64,000 bases of DNA from an uncultured Lachnospiraceae bacterium (lineage in GTDB: Bacteria > Bacillota > Clostridia > Lachnospirales > Lachnospiraceae): assembly GCA_910588295.1 (NCBI GenBank), contig CAJUQO010000006.1:21054-85053 (forward strand). The letters are read 5' to 3'. The translations under genes were made by a program, and so were the position numbers. Below are positions 26,151 to 35,231 of the stretch, piece by piece. The first letter of the stretch is position 1. Each line of letters opens with the position of its first letter. The notes below the pieces were generated by a model. It was not told the DNA's origin. It did not search any database and saw only the letters and a list, made by a program, of their open reading frames with translations.

Positions 26151-26202
26151 ATAATATATCTTGTGGCGAGGACTTGCATATAAACACAAGATGTAGTATA
26201 GT
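26151..26202 (+). promoter_or_regulatory. nrdD promoter with two NrdR-box-like operators
   Basis: The promoter is TTGCAT (26174-26179), 17 bases, TATAGT (26197-26202). Two 16-base sites resemble the NrdR consensus acaCwAtATaTwGtgt: 26151-26166 (ataatatatcttgtgg, 12 of 16) and 26184-26199 (acacaagatgtagtat, 13 of 16). They start 33 bp apart, close to three helix turns, and the second overlaps the -10 region. NrdR represses nrd operons in the presence of dATP. Confidence 0.68.
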
Positions 26203-26349
26203 CTCTATTACGCTCTACAAAATATTGTGGGCAAAGAGAGAAGCGGGCGGTTCGGTCTGTCTGGATCGTCGTAAGAGGAGAGCCGTCGTATGGCAGCCAG
26301 GGGAGGCGCTGTATGGCCACAGTAAAGACTGTCTTTAGAGGAGTGTAGG

Positions 26350-28527
26350 ATGAAAATTATTAAGAGAAGCGGGGAAGAGATGATCTTTGACGCCAGCAAG
26401 ATCCAGGTGGCTGTCATAAAGGCCAATAAAGAGGTGGCGGAGAGCGAACGTCTCGGCGACGACCAGATCGGTGATATCGTGAAGAATGTGGAAGGCATCT
26501 GCGAGAGCCTGAACCGTTCTCCCGGGGTGGAGGAGATCCAGGATATGGTGGAGAACCAGATCATGGGGCAGAAGGCATTCTCGGTGGCCCGGAAGTACAT
26601 CACCTACCGTTACAAAAGGGCGCTGGTGCGTAAGTCCAATTCCACCGATGACCAGATCATGAGCCTGATCGAGTGCAACAATGAGGAAGTCAAACAGGAG
26701 AATTCCAATAAAAATCCCATCGTCAACAGCGTGCAGCGGGATTATATGGCCGGGGAGGTCAGTAAGGATATCACCCGCCGTATCCTGCTGCCCCAGGAGA
26801 TCGTAGACGCCCATGAGCAGGGGCTGATCCATTTCCACGACGCGGATTATTTTGCCCAGCATATGCATAACTGCTGTCTGGTGAACCTGGAGGATATGCT
26901 GCAGAACGGCACGGTCATCAGCGAAACGATGATTGAGAAGCCCCACAGCTTTGCTACGGCCTGCAACATTGCCACCCAGAGCATCGCCCAGATTGCCAGC
27001 TCCCAGTACGGCGGCCAGAGTATTTCCCTGGCTCATCTGGCGCCCTTCGTCCAGGTCAGCCGTGAGAAATACCGGAAAGCGGTGCGCAGAGAATTTGCGG
27101 AGGCGGGCATAGAGGCCACCGACGAGACCATGGACCAGGTGGCGGAGATGCGGCTGCGCAAGGAAGTGGAGCAGGGTGTTCAGATGATCCAGTACCAGGT
27201 GATCACCCTGATGACCACCAACGGCCAGGCTCCCTTTATCACCATATTTATGTATCTGGACGAGGTGCCCGAGGGACAGATCCGCGATGACCTGGCCCTG
27301 ATTACCGAGGAAGCGCTTCGCCAGCGGATCAAGGGCATTAAAAACGAGAAGGGCGTGTACATCACCCCGGCTTTTCCCAAACTGATCTATGTGTTGGAAG
27401 AGGACAATATTACTGAGGGCAGCAAATACTGGTATCTGACCAAACTGGCCGCGGAGTGCACGGCCAGGCGCATGGTGCCGGATTACATTTCCGAAAAAAT
27501 GATGCTGCAGTTTAAGGTGGATAAAAACGGCGACGGCCACTGTTACACCTGTATGGGCTGCCGGAGTTTCCTGACGCCTTATGTGGATGGGGACGGAAAG
27601 CCTAAATACTATGGGCGTTTTAATCAGGGTGTAGTTACCATCAACCTGGTGGATGTGGCCTGTTCCGCCGAGGGCGATATGGATAAATTCTGGAAAATTT
27701 TCGATGAGCGTCTGGCCCTGTGCAAGGAAGGGCTGATGTGCCGCCACAACCGCCTGAAAGGAACTCCCTCGGACGTGGCCCCGATCCTGTGGCAGTACGG
27801 CGCCCTGGCCCGGCTGAAGAAGGGAGAAACCATCGACAAGTTGCTCTACGGCGGTTATTCCACGATTTCCCTGGGGTATGCGGGCCTTTGCGAGTGTGTG
27901 CGCCGTATGACAGGCAAATCCCACACCGACCCTGAGGCGACACCCTTTGCCCTTAAGGTTATGCAGCATATGAACGAGGCCTGCGCGAAGTGGAAGGCCG
28001 AGGAGAATATGGATTTCAGCCTGTATGGCACGCCGCTGGAATCCACCACCTATAAATTCGCTAAATGTCTGCAGAAGCGTTTTGGCGTGATACCCGGCGT
28101 GACAGATAAGAATTATATCACCAATAGCTACCACGTCCATGTGACCGAGGAGATCGACGCTTTCGATAAACTGAAATTTGAGGCCCAGTTCCAGAAACTG
28201 TCCCCGGGCGGCGCCATCAGCTACGTGGAAGTGCCGGATATGAAGGACAATCTGGAGGCGGTGCTCAGTGTGATCCAGTATATCTATGACAATATCATGT
28301 ACGCGGAGCTGAATACCAAGAGCGATTACTGTCAGGCCTGCGGCTATGACGGGGAGATCGCGATTGAGCAGGACAAGGACGGCAAGCTGGTATGGGTATG
28401 CCCCAACTGCGGCAATAAGGATCAGTCGAAGATGAACGTGGCCCGCCGTACCTGCGGCTACATCGGCACCCAGTTCTGGAACCAGGGCAGAACCCAGGAG
28501 ATCCAGGAGCGGGTACTGCATCTGTGA
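26350..28527 (+). CDS. nrdD: Anaerobic ribonucleoside-triphosphate reductase
   Basis: This 725-aa glycyl-radical enzyme makes dNTPs without oxygen. An ATP-cone allosteric domain occupies about residues 1-95 (MKIIKRSGEEMIFDASKI). The catalytic barrel has HDADYFAQHMHNCCLVN near 160. The C-terminal zinc site (CQACGYDG and CPNCGN) is followed by RRTCGYIG, whose Gly carries the radical. AGAGGAGTGTAGG precedes the ATG. NrdG, its activase, follows after one small gene. Confidence 0.97.
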   Translation: MKIIKRSGEEMIFDASKIQVAVIKANKEVAESERLGDDQIGDIVKNVEGICESLNRSPGVEEIQDMVENQIMGQKAFSVARKYITYRYKRALVRKSNSTDDQIMSLIECNNEEVKQENSNKNPIVNSVQRDYMAGEVSKDITRRILLPQEIVDAHEQGLIHFHDADYFAQHMHNCCLVNLEDMLQNGTVISETMIEKPHSFATACNIATQSIAQIASSQYGGQSISLAHLAPFVQVSREKYRKAVRREFAEAGIEATDETMDQVAEMRLRKEVEQGVQMIQYQVITLMTTNGQAPFITIFMYLDEVPEGQIRDDLALITEEALRQRIKGIKNEKGVYITPAFPKLIYVLEEDNITEGSKYWYLTKLAAECTARRMVPDYISEKMMLQFKVDKNGDGHCYTCMGCRSFLTPYVDGDGKPKYYGRFNQGVVTINLVDVACSAEGDMDKFWKIFDERLALCKEGLMCRHNRLKGTPSDVAPILWQYGALARLKKGETIDKLLYGGYSTISLGYAGLCECVRRMTGKSHTDPEATPFALKVMQHMNEACAKWKAEENMDFSLYGTPLESTTYKFAKCLQKRFGVIPGVTDKNYITNSYHVHVTEEIDAFDKLKFEAQFQKLSPGGAISYVEVPDMKDNLEAVLSVIQYIYDNIMYAELNTKSDYCQACGYDGEIAIEQDKDGKLVWVCPNCGNKDQSKMNVARRTCGYIGTQFWNQGRTQEIQERVLHL

Positions 28528-28551
28528 TAGAGAGGGATATTTGTGGCATAA

Positions 28552-28597
28552 GGCTGTCGGGAACGTGGAAGGGCTTCCCGACGGCCGGTTTGTTTTT
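28552..28597 (+). terminator. Terminator after nrdD
   Basis: GGCTGTCGGGAA pairs with TTCCCGACGGCC (one G-T pair) across an 11-base loop, followed by GGTTTGTTTTT. Confidence 0.75.
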
Positions 28598-28599
28598 CC

Positions 28600-28812
28600 G
28601 TGGGCAACAGGCTAAGCGGATATGCAGGTATGTCTATGGGGGGGATGGCGGCCGCCACACATTCCGAGACAGGGGAAAAATACGTTGTATATCAGGCCAT
28701 GTATGGACAGGGGGAGACGTATATCCGTCCATATGTGATGTTTGTTTCAAAGGTTGACCATGCAAAATATCCGAGAATAGAACAGAAATATAGATTTGAA
28801 TTGGTAAGATGA
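28600..28812 (+). CDS. DUF1653-type protein, N-terminus atypical
   Basis: Residues 20-70 (ATHSETGEKYVVYQAMYG, then RPYVMFVSKVDH and YRFELV) match the DUF1653 domain. Residues 1-19 do not match its usual YRHFKGxxY opening. The gene begins directly after the nrdD terminator and has no clear ribosome site. It may be a real gene with a changed N-terminus or a 5'-truncated remnant. Function is unknown. Confidence 0.5.
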   Translation: MGNRLSGYAGMSMGGMAAATHSETGEKYVVYQAMYGQGETYIRPYVMFVSKVDHAKYPRIEQKYRFELVR

Positions 28813-28881
28813 CCTGACGTTGGCGTTTCTCAATTGTAGAAATGCCGGCGTATTTTATTTTGGGGAGAGAGGAAACAGGAT

Positions 28882-29421
28882 ATGCACTATGGAAATATAA
28901 AAAAATTCAGTATTGAGAACGGCGCCGGCGTCCGGGTATCCCTCTTTGTGTCCGGGTGCCGCAACCACTGCGGGAATTGCTTCAGCCCCCAGACATGGAG
29001 TTTTTCTTACGGGGAGCCTTTTACGGAGGCGACGGAGCGGGAGATCCTTGAGGCCCTGTCGCCTTCCCATATCGCGGGGCTGACCGTCCTCGGCGGCGAG
29101 CCCTTTGAGCCGGAAAACCAGCGGGATCTTCTGCCTTTCCTGCGCCGGGTGCGGCAGACGCTGCCGGAAAAGACGATCTGGATTTACACGGGATTTTTGC
29201 TGGATACGGAACTCCTTGGCGACAGCCGGGGACATGCCCCTGAGACAGAAGAGATCCTGGGGCTGGTCGACGTCCTGGTGGACGGCCGTTTCGAGGAGGA
29301 TAAAAAGAACCTGCGCATCCGTTTCCGCGGCTCCGAGAACCAGCGGATCATTGATGTGCCGGAGACTCTGGCGGCGGGAAAGGTGGTGCTGATGGAGGAG
29401 TATATGAAGGAGCGGGAGTAG
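28882..29421 (+). CDS. nrdG: Anaerobic ribonucleotide reductase-activating protein
   Basis: This 179-aa radical SAM enzyme generates the glycyl radical on NrdD. The iron-sulfur motif CxxxCxxC is CRNHCGNC at residues 30-37. GGEPFEPEN near 73 and RFRGSENQRIIDVP near 152 are standard for NrdG. GAGAGAGGAAAC precedes the ATG. Confidence 0.95.
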   Translation: MHYGNIKKFSIENGAGVRVSLFVSGCRNHCGNCFSPQTWSFSYGEPFTEATEREILEALSPSHIAGLTVLGGEPFEPENQRDLLPFLRRVRQTLPEKTIWIYTGFLLDTELLGDSRGHAPETEEILGLVDVLVDGRFEEDKKNLRIRFRGSENQRIIDVPETLAAGKVVLMEEYMKERE

Positions 29422-29478
29422 AAAGGATTATTACAGGCTTTTGGTGGAAAAAGACAATAAGGAAAAGGCCCGGTATAT

Positions 29479-29745
29479 TTGTCCGTGGAGTTCGACAAGC
29501 CCGCGGGGAAATATTCCCCGGGGATGCGCCAGCGGCTGGGCATCGCCCAGGCCATCATGGAAGATCCCTCCTTCCTGATCCTGGATGAACCCATGAACGG
29601 CCTGGATAACCACAATGTGGATAAGATGCGCGGACTGTTTGCCGAACTGCGGGAGGAGAGTAAGACTCTTCTGGTGGTCAGCTACAACCGCAAGGATATA
29701 GAGCTCCTCTGTGACAGTGTATATGACATGAACCGAGGGAGTTGA
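29479..29745 (+). pseudogene. ABC transporter ATPase, C-terminal half only
   Basis: The 88 codons contain the signature YSPGMRQRLGIAQAIM and Walker B LILDEPMNGLD, but Walker A and the whole N-terminal half are missing, and the H-loop His is replaced (VVSYNRKDIE). A TTG is the only possible start and it has no ribosome site. It looks like the tail of a bacitracin/multidrug-type ATPase gene and cannot bind ATP normally. Confidence 0.72.
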
Positions 29746-29801
29746 CGAAGATCGGAAAAAGAAAATAGTATTACTGACCTGCGTGTCCGTCCTGTCTTTT
29801 C

Positions 29802-30977
29802 CTACAGTTCTTGGTTCCGATATTTCGCCAGGATACTCTGTATCCTGTCCACGGGATTCAAAAGGGCGCTGATGGAAGCGTCGTGGTTCAGATGCTCGAT
29901 GATAAACGCGAGATATTTACTCATATCACAGTTAATGTAGTACTCCCTGGACAGCAGTTCCGGTGACTGCCAGGTCAGGTTAGTGGTCAGGATCTTATCA
30001 AACAGGCCTCTCTCGTAGGCCATGTCAAATTTCTTCAGGCCACCGGTAAACAGGCCGAAGGTGGCGAACATGAAGATCTTGCGGGCCCCGCTTTTTTTCA
30101 GCTCCCGGGCCACCTCCAGCATACTGTCGCCCGAAGAGATCATGTCGTCGATGATCAGCAGATCCTTACCGGCTACGCTGCTGCCCAGAAACTCGTGGGC
30201 CACGATGGGGTTGCGCCCGTCTACGACCCGGGAATAATCCCGGCGGCGGTAGAACATGCCCATATCAACGCCCAGATTGTTAGCCATATAGATGGCCCGG
30301 GGCGCGGCCCCTTCGTCGGGGCACACCACCATCATGTGGTCGTTGTCAATAAACAGATCCGGCACATGGGTCAGAAGTCCCTTGACAAACTGATACACCG
30401 GCTGGATGGTCTCAAAGCCCCCCAAGGGTATGGCGTTTTGTACCCGGGCATCGTGGGCGTCAAAGGTGATAATGTTGCTGACCCGCATGGAATACAGTTC
30501 CTGGAGCATGATGGCGCAGTCCAGAGATTCCCGGCCGGAGCGGTTGCTCAGCCGCCCCTCGTAGAGGAAGGGCATGATCACGGTGATCTGGCGGGCCTTG
30601 CCTCCCACGGAGGCCACCAGCCGCTTTAGATCCTGGAAATGTCCGTCGGGGGACATGGTGGAAGGCTTGCCCGAGATGGAATAGGATAGGCTGCTGTTGC
30701 ACACGTCCGCCAGAATGTAGATATCGTCGCCCCGGACGGATTCCAGCAGTTCCCCGCGTCCCTCCCCGGTGCCCAGCCTTGAGAGGCGGTTTTTGATCAG
30801 ATAGGTATCCCGGACATAGTCCGGGGTAACCGGATGATCCTGCAGCGCCGCGCTTCGGGCCGTGCGCCATTTGATCAGCTGTTTGTCAATTTTTTTTCCC
30901 AGCTCCCGGCAGCTTTCTGGCACAATGATGCCCAGACGGCCCACCGGCAGAGTTTTACCGAAATTTTCTTCAAACAT
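29802..30977 (-). CDS. prs: Ribose-phosphate pyrophosphokinase, divergent long type
   Basis: This 391-aa protein makes PRPP from ribose 5-phosphate and ATP. The PRPP loop is LLIIDDMISSGDSMLE near residue 277, and TFDAHDARVQNAIPL near 180 matches the family's catalytic region. It is longer than classical Prs (about 315 aa) because of an extended N-terminus; this variant is frequent in Clostridia. GAGGAAAGAG precedes the ATG. It is downstream of the dnaD-dnaI pair on the same strand, 45 bases after dnaI. Confidence 0.86.
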   Translation of the reverse strand: MFEENFGKTLPVGRLGIIVPESCRELGKKIDKQLIKWRTARSAALQDHPVTPDYVRDTYLIKNRLSRLGTGEGRGELLESVRGDDIYILADVCNSSLSYSISGKPSTMSPDGHFQDLKRLVASVGGKARQITVIMPFLYEGRLSNRSGRESLDCAIMLQELYSMRVSNIITFDAHDARVQNAIPLGGFETIQPVYQFVKGLLTHVPDLFIDNDHMMVVCPDEGAAPRAIYMANNLGVDMGMFYRRRDYSRVVDGRNPIVAHEFLGSSVAGKDLLIIDDMISSGDSMLEVARELKKSGARKIFMFATFGLFTGGLKKFDMAYERGLFDKILTTNLTWQSPELLSREYYINCDMSKYLAFIIEHLNHDASISALLNPVDRIQSILAKYRNQEL

Positions 30978-31022
30978 TTCTCTTTCCTCCTACAGTCCTA
31001 AACGTTTGCGTAAGCCGGACGG

Positions 31023-32000
31023 TCAGGACAGTTTTTTCTGAATGCGGATATCCCGCCCGATCAGTTTGCACATGGTATAGTTGCTGAATATGCGTGAAAA
31101 CGTTCGCTCCGAGTACATTTCGGAGAATGCGCCGATTTCCAGATTGGTGGATATGATCGTGGATTTTTTGTGGGTCAGCCGTTCGTTGATCAGCAGAAAG
31201 AGCCGAGCCGAGACAAAGCTGTTGGTGAGCTCGGTGCCCAGGTCGTCTATAATCAGGAGATCGCAGTCTTCCACGTAATCCGGCAGCCCCGGCCCCTCGT
31301 CCCGGCTGTAAAAGGCTTTTTTCGCCAGCTCGTCGAAGAGGTCGTAGGCGGAAAAGTAAATGACGCTGTGGCCGGATTCAATCAGTTCCCTGGCTATACA
31401 GTGGGTGAGAAATGTCTTACCCACGCCGGTATTGCCGTAAAAATACAGATTTTCGAACTGACTGTCAAAATGCTTTACAAAACTTTTTGCGGTATGGACG
31501 GCAGAGCGGGCCATGTCCAGGGCAGACAGGCCGGTGGATTCATCCATCAGCTTTTCCGGATAAAAAGTCTCTTTAAAGGTAGAGAAATTTTCCTTCTTCA
31601 GCACGTCGGAGAGCTGGGACTGGGCGTAGAGCAGTTCTATGGCGGCCCGTTTGAAACATTCACATTTTTTGCCGCCGATATAGCCGGTGTCCCGGCACAG
31701 GGGGCAGTCGTAGGACAGCTCCAGGTAATCCGCAGGATATCCGTGGGCCAGTAGCAGCGCCTGCCGTTCTTCAGCCAGCGTCTGTATCGTGTCCTCCAGG
31801 CTCCAGCCGGAGGGGCTGCCCATGAGCAGTTCCCGGGCCTTTTTTATGCTGGCGTCGGAAATCTCGTGGTTGATCTCCGTTACCCGCGGCAGAAGGGCCT
31901 GGATCTCCTCCTGATGTTCTTGCTGCAGCCGCTGCCGCCGGGACTGGATGCGGTTATATTTTCTCATGATCTCGTCATATTGTGTGTTGGTGAGAGGCAT
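31023..32000 (-). CDS. dnaI: DnaI/DnaC-type helicase loader ATPase
   Basis: This 325-aa AAA+ protein loads the replicative helicase. The N-terminal half has a helicase-binding coiled coil and a zinc knuckle (CPLCRDTGYIGGKKCEC near residue 116). The ATPase has Walker A YGNTGVGKTF near 190, Walker B LLIIDDLG near 253, and the sensor region TIISTNLE. Its start is 10 bases after the dnaD stop, indicating one operon. The DnaI name is by analogy to Bacillus; DnaC-like is equally used. Confidence 0.9.
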   Translation of the reverse strand: MPLTNTQYDEIMRKYNRIQSRRQRLQQEHQEEIQALLPRVTEINHEISDASIKKARELLMGSPSGWSLEDTIQTLAEERQALLLAHGYPADYLELSYDCPLCRDTGYIGGKKCECFKRAAIELLYAQSQLSDVLKKENFSTFKETFYPEKLMDESTGLSALDMARSAVHTAKSFVKHFDSQFENLYFYGNTGVGKTFLTHCIARELIESGHSVIYFSAYDLFDELAKKAFYSRDEGPGLPDYVEDCDLLIIDDLGTELTNSFVSARLFLLINERLTHKKSTIISTNLEIGAFSEMYSERTFSRIFSNYTMCKLIGRDIRIQKKLS

Positions 32001-32010
32001 GGGCTGTTCC

Positions 32011-33084
32011 TTACTGCTTCTTTAAAAGCTGCTGTTCCAGCTCGCGGTAGTCGTATTCCCGCTGGCTGAAATTGTTGAAACGGTTACTGGTTTGCGCTTT
32101 TTTTCCGTTATTGCCGGCCTTGGGCGGCCTGGCGCCCGCGCGGCGGGCGTCGACGGCTTCCAGATCCTTCCGGCTGTGTACCTTCTGCTTTTGCCAGTTG
32201 GACAGAATACTGTCGGCGTAGGAGAAGCTGGCCTTGCCAATGGCCTGGACGGTTCGGCTGCAGGCCTCGCAGATCAGTTCCGTGGAAAAGCCGAAATCGT
32301 TCATCCAGTGGTCGATCATGTGGATTTCCTGCTCGATGGGAGATCGATCCGTGATGCCGAAAGCCCGCAGAACGGAATAATACTGTTTTGTATACTGGCT
32401 GGATTGTTGTTTGGCTTCCTGCACGGTGCGGATCCCGGCGCTGTGCCAGCGCTGTGCCACAACCTCGATATAGTGAAAGCTTTTGTGCCCCTTCGAAACG
32501 CAGGATTCCACCAGATATTCAATGAGCTCCGCCGGGAATTTCAGTGTGTCGTAGTAGTAGCAGAGGGAATTGATCTCCGTGGCGTTTAAGGTCTTGCCCA
32601 GATAGGTCTCCGTGAGAAAGAGGAGCTGGGAGAAATCCTCATCCTGTTTCAGCGCCTCCAGCCTGTCCCGGGTGAACCGGGGCACGGACGGAGGCTCAGG
32701 GGCTGTCTGTCCGGTGGAAGGCGCGTCTGGCTTATCCGGTGCGGCGGGCAAAGCTTCCGCGGATTCCCCGCCGGAGGCCGCCCCGGAGGCCGTTTCCAGC
32801 AGAACGATCCCCGCGGGCTGTCCGCTGCCGTCTCGGGACAGGGACAGAAGACCCTGCTTTTCCCAGTACCCCAGAGCCCGCATGACGTCCTTTTCCGTGC
32901 AGAAAAGCCTGTCGGCCAGAAGGGACAGCGACAGTTCCTGATCCGGCCCGCGCAGACTGCGCAGAAGATACAGGTACACTTTTACGAATTCTCCGTTGGC
33001 CGAGGGCATATATACGTCAATAAAACTATGGGGGACAGCGGTGAAATGGCTGTCCATTTTGGAACGAAGTTTTAAGACTGGCAT
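32011..33084 (-). CDS. dnaD: DnaD-domain replication protein
   Basis: This 357-aa protein has a winged-helix N-terminal domain (about residues 15-85, FVKVYLYLLRSLRG), an acidic linker, and a DnaB_2/DnaD C-terminal domain (about 145-275) with the YxxxI/W motif region YADSILSNWQKQ. DnaD-family proteins remodel oriC DNA and recruit the helicase loader, which fits the neighbouring dnaI. The operon promoter must lie in the 434-bp upstream region that carries five perfect DnaA boxes. AAGGAGG precedes the ATG. Confidence 0.86.
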   Translation of the reverse strand: MPVLKLRSKMDSHFTAVPHSFIDVYMPSANGEFVKVYLYLLRSLRGPDQELSLSLLADRLFCTEKDVMRALGYWEKQGLLSLSRDGSGQPAGIVLLETASGAASGGESAEALPAAPDKPDAPSTGQTAPEPPSVPRFTRDRLEALKQDEDFSQLLFLTETYLGKTLNATEINSLCYYYDTLKFPAELIEYLVESCVSKGHKSFHYIEVVAQRWHSAGIRTVQEAKQQSSQYTKQYYSVLRAFGITDRSPIEQEIHMIDHWMNDFGFSTELICEACSRTVQAIGKASFSYADSILSNWQKQKVHSRKDLEAVDARRAGARPPKAGNNGKKAQTSNRFNNFSQREYDYRELEQQLLKKQ

Positions 33085-33126
33085 AGGACGACCTCCTTAT
33101 TCTGGATGGGACGGTGATTCTTTTTG

Positions 33127-33159
33127 GGTTACCGTTCAGCCGGCAGCTGAATGGCAACC
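33127..33159. repeat. Imperfect palindrome upstream of dnaD
   Basis: A 33-base hairpin pairs GGTTACCGTTCAGC with GCTGAATGGCAACC (12 of 14 pairs), followed by TTTT on the plus strand. It shares the TTCAGC/GCTGAA core with the nested palindrome at 4070-4216 and could be a relative, or a terminator for plus-strand transcription. Confidence 0.5.
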
Positions 33160-33230
33160 TTTTATGCCATTATAACACAGGAAACGGGCTTTGCAAGCAA
33201 GGTGTTTTTTTGCGGTGTTTTGACAAAAAC

Positions 33231-33422
33231 TGTGGATAATGTGGATAATGTGGATAATTCTGTGTAAAAATATTACGGGAAACCGGAATATGTCGTTAAA
33301 CCGTGGATATATGCGGTCTGCGGAGAAAATGCCGTCGAAACTTATGTAAACGGGAAAACCATAGAAAAATCCACAGGTTTATGCAGCAAAAATGTGCATA
33401 AATCTGTGGATAATGTGGATAA
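33231..33422. other. Cluster of DnaA boxes
   Basis: Five perfect TGTGGATAA boxes occur: three exactly head-to-tail at 33231-33257, and two head-to-tail at 33405-33422. TGTGCATAA at 33393-33401 and TGTGGATTT (minus strand, 33368-33376) are near matches. An A+T-rich tract follows at about 33458-33478. The region has no gene and separates the dnaD operon from murC, both on the minus strand. It is expected to bind DnaA, either to regulate dnaD-dnaI or to titrate DnaA. Confidence 0.85.
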
Positions 33423-33518
33423 CTCCCAAAAATCCGGGAAATACGGGGCGTTCCGATGTTAATAAAAAAAATTTTTCGCGTTTTGCGGTACGCTGCCGGC
33501 GGATGCCGGGAAGGTTTG

Positions 33519-34898
33519 TCAGATTCCCAGCAGCTTTTCTCCTATTTTGACCACGTCCCCGGCTCCCATGGTGATCAGCAGGTCATCGGGCTCGCAATTT
33601 TCCAGAAGGAAATTTTCGATCTCGTCGAAGGTGGGGAAATAGTGGCAGGACGTGCCCCGGGCCAGGAGCTTTTCCTGCAGATCCAGGGAGGAAATGCCCA
33701 CGGTGTTTTTTTCCCTGGCTGCGTAAATATCCGCCAGGACGACCTGATCTGCCAGGGCCAGGGCTTCGGCAAAGTCGTCTAAAAGGGCCTTGGTTCGGGT
33801 ATAAGTGTGGGGCTGGAACACGCACCAGGTGGTCTTGTGCGGATACTTTTTAGCGGTGGTGAGAGTAGCCCGGATCTCTGTGGGATGATGGGCATAATCA
33901 TCGATTACCGTTACGCCCCCCACGACGCCCCTGCGCTCAAAACGCCGTTTCGTGCCGCCGAACCGGTCAAAGCCCCGCTGGATCGTGGCGGCGTCCATGC
34001 CCAGGCAGATACCCATGGCAATGACGGACAGGGCATTGGCCACATTGTGCAGCCCCGGCACATGGAGGGTGAAGCGTCCCACGGATCCGCCTCTGTAGGA
34101 TGCCTCGAAAGAAGCGCAGCCCTCCGGATCCCAGGTGATCTCCCCGGCTGTGTAATCTCCGTTTCCGGACAGGCTGAAAGTGACGATTCGGCAGGCAAGC
34201 CCCTCTGTCATGGTCTCCACTTCAGGTGTGTCAGCATTGATGATCAGCGTACCGTCCTCAGGCAGCAGTCCGGCGAACCGGTGGAAAGAGTATCTTATAT
34301 CATGGATGTCCTTGAAAAAGTCCAGATGATCGGCGTCCACATTTAAGATGACGGCGATTTTCGGAAAAAAGCTTAAGAAACTGTTGGTATACTCACACGC
34401 CTCCGTGATAAAGGTATCGGAATGGCCGATCCGCAGGTTGCCGCCGATCTCCGGCAGGATACCGCCCACGCTGACCGTAGGATCCATGCCGGCATCCAGA
34501 AGGGTCAGGGCGGCCATGGAGGTGGTCGTGGTCTTCCCGTGGGTGCCGGCCACGGCGATGGATACCGGGTAATTGCGCATGATCTGTCCCAGAAGCTCCG
34601 CCCGGGTGAGAAGCGGGATCCCTTTTTCCCTGGCGGCCGCAAGCTCGGGGTTATCCTCGCTGATGGCGGCGGTGTAGACCACCAGGCCTATGCCGTCGGT
34701 GATATTGCCGGCCCGCTGGCCGATGGCCACCCGCGCGCCCTTTTCCTCCAGATGGCGGGTCAGCGCACTCTCGCGGGCATCCGAGCCGGATACCGAAAAG
34801 CCGTTGGTCATAAGGATTTCGGCCAGGCTGCTCATGCTGATGCCGCCGATGCCGATGAAATGTACATGGACAGGGGATGTAAACTGAATATGATACAT
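33519..34898 (-). CDS. murC: UDP-N-acetylmuramate--L-alanine ligase
   Basis: This 459-aa ligase adds the first residue of the peptidoglycan stem peptide. It has the Rossmann start HFIGIGGISMSSLAEIL, the P-loop AGTHGKTTTTSM near residue 110, and the C-terminal FQPHTYTRTKALLDDF. The start at 34898 (MYHIQF) was chosen because AAAGGAG lies 10 bases upstream; an ATG 14 codons earlier lacks a site. Confidence 0.97.
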   Translation of the reverse strand: MYHIQFTSPVHVHFIGIGGISMSSLAEILMTNGFSVSGSDARESALTRHLEEKGARVAIGQRAGNITDGIGLVVYTAAISEDNPELAAAREKGIPLLTRAELLGQIMRNYPVSIAVAGTHGKTTTTSMAALTLLDAGMDPTVSVGGILPEIGGNLRIGHSDTFITEACEYTNSFLSFFPKIAVILNVDADHLDFFKDIHDIRYSFHRFAGLLPEDGTLIINADTPEVETMTEGLACRIVTFSLSGNGDYTAGEITWDPEGCASFEASYRGGSVGRFTLHVPGLHNVANALSVIAMGICLGMDAATIQRGFDRFGGTKRRFERRGVVGGVTVIDDYAHHPTEIRATLTTAKKYPHKTTWCVFQPHTYTRTKALLDDFAEALALADQVVLADIYAAREKNTVGISSLDLQEKLLARGTSCHYFPTFDEIENFLLENCEPDDLLITMGAGDVVKIGEKLLGI

Positions 34899-35169
34899 TA
34901 TGGAAACTCCTTTTTTAAGGTTTATTTTGCAATGGTTCATAACTGCGCAGTATCGTTACAGTTACGGTGATTCTTCCTAATTATACTACAGGAAGAAAAA
35001 AAAGCAAATTTAATGTCGTTCTTTCGTCATACTGGGCAGTCCGTGAGGAAATATTACGGGAATACAAAAAAATAAGGCAAAGTGACACGGACACTGTAAG
35101 ATATCAAGAGAAACATATGACAAATATCCTAAAATGGTGCAAAAAAAATGAAAAAAATATGTAAAGTTG

Positions 35170-35198
35170 TTCACTATTTCAGAGGACTGTGTTATAAT
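35170..35198 (+). promoter_or_regulatory. glgC promoter
   Basis: TTCACT, 17-base spacer, TATAAT, 33 bases before the glgC start. The divergent murC leader occupies the other side of this 333-bp gap. Confidence 0.55.
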
Positions 35199-35231
35199 AG
35201 CTTTACTACAGGACAAGAGGTGATTGCATTG

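Noticed and set aside
26335..28521. 728-codon open frame antisense to nrdD
   Set aside because: It mirrors nrdD codon bias with no domain similarity or start signal.
33231..33480. Chromosomal origin oriC at the DnaA-box cluster
   Set aside because: The neighbours are dnaD/dnaI/prs and murC rather than dnaA/dnaN/rpmH, and only a short A+T tract is present. Reported as a DnaA-box cluster instead.
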